Origin: Brevibacterium permense | GTDB taxonomy: Bacteria; Actinomycetota; Actinomycetes; Actinomycetales; Brevibacteriaceae | NCBI RefSeq assembly: GCF_025506275.1 | Contig: NZ_QYCP01000096.1 | Coordinates: 62,001 to 126,000, forward strand | Length of the DNA stretch: 64,000 bases | Direction of reading: 5' to 3' | Shown here: piece by piece, positions 61,518 to 64,000 of the stretch | Position numbering within the stretch: the first letter of the stretch is position 1 | How the letters are laid out: each line of letters opens with the position of its first letter | Notes under the pieces: generated by a model | The model's input: only the letters and a program-made list of their open reading frames with translations | Database searches by the model: none | What the model was told of the DNA's origin: nothing | Made by a program: the position numbers and the translations under genes

Positions 61518-62081
61518 TTAGTCCCGTTCCTGCCGCGAATAGGCGATGAGCGCCCGATACAGGTCGATCGGCGCGCAGTTGGCGCCCTTGGCCAGGGACT
61601 TCATGAGTTTGCGGTAGGTCTGATAGTCCATCTGCGCCGGATTGTCCGTGGGCACGAGATTGAAATCGTGCAGAACGGTCAGCGCCCGGGAATCCATGAT
61701 GGAGAACTTCTTGGGATTGACCACCGTGAGCAGGGTGCTGGCCATCGGAATTCCCACTCCGGGCAGCATCTGCAGCAAAGGCAGACGGAACCGGTTGGGT
61801 GTGTCATCGTCCAGGGCAACGCCGGTGACGAAGTCGATGTCATCGGACGAGATCTCCTCGAGACTCGGCAGAACTCCGATAGCCTTCCACTCGGCGACCT
61901 TGAGGAAATGCTTGCGTTTGAACGATTCTCGGACCTTCGTCTTCGGACCGATGTCGTTGAAGATCTCCGACTCGAGGTCCGTGAGGGCATAGAGCGGTTC
62001 GAACTTGAGGACGAATGCGGTGTCGATGGTGCCACTGGGAGCGTCGCGTTTGAGGTCCGAGCTGAGTTCCGATGAGTTCAT
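61518..62081 (-). CDS. HhH-GPD-like fold protein
   Basis: A 187-residue protein with a helix-hairpin-helix-like segment LPLLQMLPGVGIPMASTLLTVVNPKKFSIMDSRALTVL, resembling the HhH-GPD fold of base-excision glycosylases, including an Asp (IMD) at the catalytic position. The rest is unfamiliar. Convergent with the transposase-like gene. Function uncertain; DNA repair is a guess. Confidence 0.55.
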   Translation of the reverse strand: MNSSELSSDLKRDAPSGTIDTAFVLKFEPLYALTDLESEIFNDIGPKTKVRESFKRKHFLKVAEWKAIGVLPSLEEISSDDIDFVTGVALDDDTPNRFRLPLLQMLPGVGIPMASTLLTVVNPKKFSIMDSRALTVLHDFNLVPTDNPAQMDYQTYRKLMKSLAKGANCAPIDLYRALIAYSRQERD

Positions 62082-62191
62082 GGACCGATGATAGGTGACC
62101 ATTCTGACGCGCAGGTGAACACTTCTCCGCCGAAAGAGGGGCAGACCCTGCTGATACGGCAGATGCAGTGTCGATGTCGTAACCTCGGACT

Positions 62192-63424
62192 ATGAACCCC
62201 GAAGAACCGTCTCAGGCGACATACACCCCGGCCCTGTTGGGCCTGGTGTGGACGGCGATGTTCGGATTCTCCGCCTTCTTCTTCAGCTATTCGACGATGG
62301 TGACGATTGCGTCGACGGACGGACTGTCGACCGTCACCGGCGGGTCCGTGCTGACGACGATGATGATCGGTGTCATCGTCGCCCAGCCCTTCGCCCCGTG
62401 GGCCGGTCGCGTCTTCGGTTTCAAGGCCTCGCTCATGCTGGCTCTTGTGCTGCAGTTCCTCGGCCAGCTCCTCGGACTCTTCGTCACCCCGCCCCTATTG
62501 GCACTCGTCCTCGCCGGACTCTGCGGAGGCGTCGGATTCGGGCTCTTCGTCGTCCTCGCCAATGCCGCGGTCCCAGGAACGACCGGGCCGGGACGAATCG
62601 GCAAGGCGCTGGGCTTCTTCGGAGGGATCACTTCTCTGGCCGCGGCCGTCGGAGCTCCGCTCGGGCTGTGGTTGGTCGAGACGATCCCGATCTGGACCTT
62701 TCGCATCATCGTCTGCGCATGTCTCCTCTTGGCCATCCCCACCGTGCTCAAATACGTACCCGGTCGGCCGCCTCGGCGAGGGAATGACGACGCGGGGGAA
62801 TCGGCGAGCGACAACGAGACGGTCGGAGTTCGGCCCGGTCGCAACGAGAAGCGGAGCCTGCGGAAGGTGGGACGCCGGGCGGGGGAGGCGCTCGGGCTCG
62901 TCCTCATGCTGTCTCCGTTCCTCGTCGGCATGATCGTCTTCGGGATCATCGTCGGCTTCGGCCCGGGCGAAGATGTCGCCGTGGCGGCACTGTTCATCGC
63001 CGGGATGCAGATCTCGGCGGTCATCGGACGCTTCGTCGTCGGGGCCGTTTCGGACAACTTCCCGCCGTTCGCCCTCAATATCTTGGGACTCGTCCTGACG
63101 GCGCTCGGGCTGGTCTGCGCTGTCGTCTCCTACGGTGGGACGCTGTTCGTCTCGATGCTCATCATCGGACTGGGATTGGGCGCCATGCAGTCGGCAAGCC
63201 TCGTCATGGCCTTCGCCGCGGTCAGTTCGCCGAGCCGGGCCAGCGTCGCCTGGAATATGAACTTCGACATCGGGCTGGCCGTCGCCGGTGTGGTCGGCGG
63301 GCTCGGTTTCACCTATCTCGGATCGTCGTCGACCTTCCTGGTGTGTGCTCTGCTTCTGCTGTTCACCGGTGCCCTGTCGTGGATCGCGCGGACTCTGCAG
63401 ATGCGGAAAAACGGGCACGGCTGA
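62192..63424 (+). CDS. MFS transporter
   Basis: A 410-residue, 12-helix carrier: MFGFSAFFFSYSTMVTIAS, APWAGRVFGFKAS, GGVGFGLFVVLANAAVPGTTGPGRIGKALGFFGG (motif C-like), a charged central loop (~190-225), and a second half with IGRFVVGAVSDNFPP. Substrate unknown; YfcJ/drug-efflux type. Confidence 0.83.
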   Translation: MNPEEPSQATYTPALLGLVWTAMFGFSAFFFSYSTMVTIASTDGLSTVTGGSVLTTMMIGVIVAQPFAPWAGRVFGFKASLMLALVLQFLGQLLGLFVTPPLLALVLAGLCGGVGFGLFVVLANAAVPGTTGPGRIGKALGFFGGITSLAAAVGAPLGLWLVETIPIWTFRIIVCACLLLAIPTVLKYVPGRPPRRGNDDAGESASDNETVGVRPGRNEKRSLRKVGRRAGEALGLVLMLSPFLVGMIVFGIIVGFGPGEDVAVAALFIAGMQISAVIGRFVVGAVSDNFPPFALNILGLVLTALGLVCAVVSYGGTLFVSMLIIGLGLGAMQSASLVMAFAAVSSPSRASVAWNMNFDIGLAVAGVVGGLGFTYLGSSSTFLVCALLLLFTGALSWIARTLQMRKNGHG

Positions 63425-63453
63425 GCTGTCAGTGCGGGCGCTGTCAACCCGGA

Positions 63454-63500
63454 GGCTGCGGGGCGCGACTGAACCTGTGGCTGCGGGGCGCGACTGAACC
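63454..63500. repeat. 22-bp direct repeat
   Basis: GGCTGCGGGGCGCGACTGAACC occurs at 63454-63475 and again at 63479-63500, separated by three bases. It fills the gap between the MFS stop and the ArsR stop (convergent). Confidence 0.85.
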
Positions 63501-63501
63501 G

Positions 63502-63843
63502 TCAGCGCGGAGAATCCTCATCGAGCTGCGCCAACAGTCCTACGGCCGCACGCGTGTACTCACCGATCCAGCGATCGTGGATCCGTTTGATCGGGAGCGG
63601 TGCCAGTGCCAGCAGTCGGGTGCGTCCCTCCTTGCGGCCGGTGACCAGCTCAGCGCCCTCGAGTACCCGAATATGCTGCAGCACAGTAGTGCGATCGAGG
63701 TCTGGAAACGCCTCGCAGACCTCACCGGTCGTCCGCGGTCGAGTCCGCAGCAGGTCGAGGACGCGTCGGCGGGTGGGGTTGGCCAGGGCCTTGAAGACCG
63801 CGTCGTCGGATTCATCCGATCCTGTTCCCAACTCCCGTGACAT
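63502..63843 (-). CDS. ArsR-family transcriptional regulator
   Basis: A 113-residue winged-helix repressor: DDAVFKALANPTRRRVLDLLRTRPRTTGEVCEAF...LDRTTVLQHIRVLEGAELVTGRKEGRTRLLAL. No metal-binding Cys, so probably the type paired with SRPBCC genes rather than a metal sensor. Divergent from such a gene. Confidence 0.9.
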   Translation of the reverse strand: MSRELGTGSDESDDAVFKALANPTRRRVLDLLRTRPRTTGEVCEAFPDLDRTTVLQHIRVLEGAELVTGRKEGRTRLLALAPLPIKRIHDRWIGEYTRAAVGLLAQLDEDSPR

Positions 63844-63862
63844 GTGGTAAAAATATCACATG
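63841..63862. promoter_or_regulatory. Operator between ArsR and SRPBCC genes
   Basis: CATGTG and CACATG flank GTAAAAATAT; the dyad overlaps both start codons (ArsR ATG at 63843 on minus, SRPBCC ATG at 63860). Very AT-rich centre, suiting a promoter and ArsR binding. Confidence 0.6.
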
Positions 63863-64000
63863 ACAGATGAGCAGAGCACCCAGAACACACCCGCCGAGCA
63901 GTACGATCAGTCCCGCCCATTGGAGGAGCTGTCTTTCACGGTCACCGGCTACATCTCGAAGACTCCTCATGAGACCTATGAAGCGGTCGCTGATCCCGAG
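63860..64000 (+). CDS. SRPBCC/AHSA1-like protein, N-terminus only
   Basis: Forty-seven codons before the window ends: MTDEQSTQNTPAEQYDQ, then LEELSFTVTGYISKTPHETYEAVADPE, the first strand and helix of an AHSA1-type START fold. ArsR-SRPBCC pairs of this arrangement are common. The rest lies outside. Confidence 0.72.
   Translation, partial: MTDEQSTQNTPAEQYDQSRPLEELSFTVTGYISKTPHETYEAVADPE

Overview
The window is high-GC DNA (roughly 64-65 % by eye) from an actinobacterium of the order Micrococcales, most likely Brevibacterium or a close relative. The phylum call rests on gene families typical of it: an XPB-type DNA repair helicase with its helicase-associated partner, cold-shock protein plus DUF3027, mycobacterial-type SerC, a DtxR/IdeR iron regulator, the galU-rimJ-glpR/sepX block and a small actinobacterial HNH protein. 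The genus is inference. Almost everything looks chromosomal. I see no prophage, CRISPR array, rRNA or replication origin, and only one tRNA.

Layout. 0-7.5 kb: XPB (cut by the window edge) and partner, then csp, DUF3027, an MFS exporter and DUF456. 7.5-15.6 kb: divergent serC/pdxH, an aldehyde dehydrogenase, IdeR, an NlpC/P60 cell-wall hydrolase with a structured leader, a probable terminator-ended small RNA, an HNH protein and a two-domain USP. 15.6-28 kb: tRNA-Arg(CCT), a 1651-residue helicase-like protein with altered ATPase motifs, MscL, a SAF-domain protein, an FmdB zinc ribbon, 5-formyl-THF cyclo-ligase, GalU, RimJ and the GlpR/SepX division protein. 28-36 kb: a metabolic block with two regulators (IclR with MHS transporter and zinc dehydrogenase; succinate-semialdehyde dehydrogenase; MerR divergent from DUF2306) and two acetyltransferases.

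36-49 kb: carboxylate transporter, YeiH with its LysR regulator, a trans-sulfuration enzyme, a crotonase plus acyl-CoA ligase preceded by a TetR-type operator, chromate transporter, 3-hydroxyacyl-CoA dehydrogenase. 49-58 kb: a lone AztD-like zinc-binding lipoprotein, semialdehyde dehydrogenase, short-chain fatty acid and betaine-type carriers, aspartate dehydrogenase, 3-methyladenine glycosylase and NUDIX. 58-64 kb: a WYL regulator divergent from a transposase-like gene that has lost part of its DDE triad, an HhH protein, an MFS carrier and an ArsR/SRPBCC pair (cut by the end).

Metabolically the window suits a soil, cheese or skin heterotroph. Several transporters and aldehyde/acyl-CoA enzymes feed short-chain acids, semialdehydes and quaternary amines into central metabolism, each under a local one-component regulator.

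The least-explained content lies between genes. There are several families of long hairpins placed just after stop codons. One is a perfect 80-bp palindrome, and one family shows compensatory changes in its stem. There are also small tandem repeats, an unassigned RNA upstream of the HNH gene, and an over-used 9-mer (CCGAGGCGG). All gene functions are read from sequence alone, without database searches.
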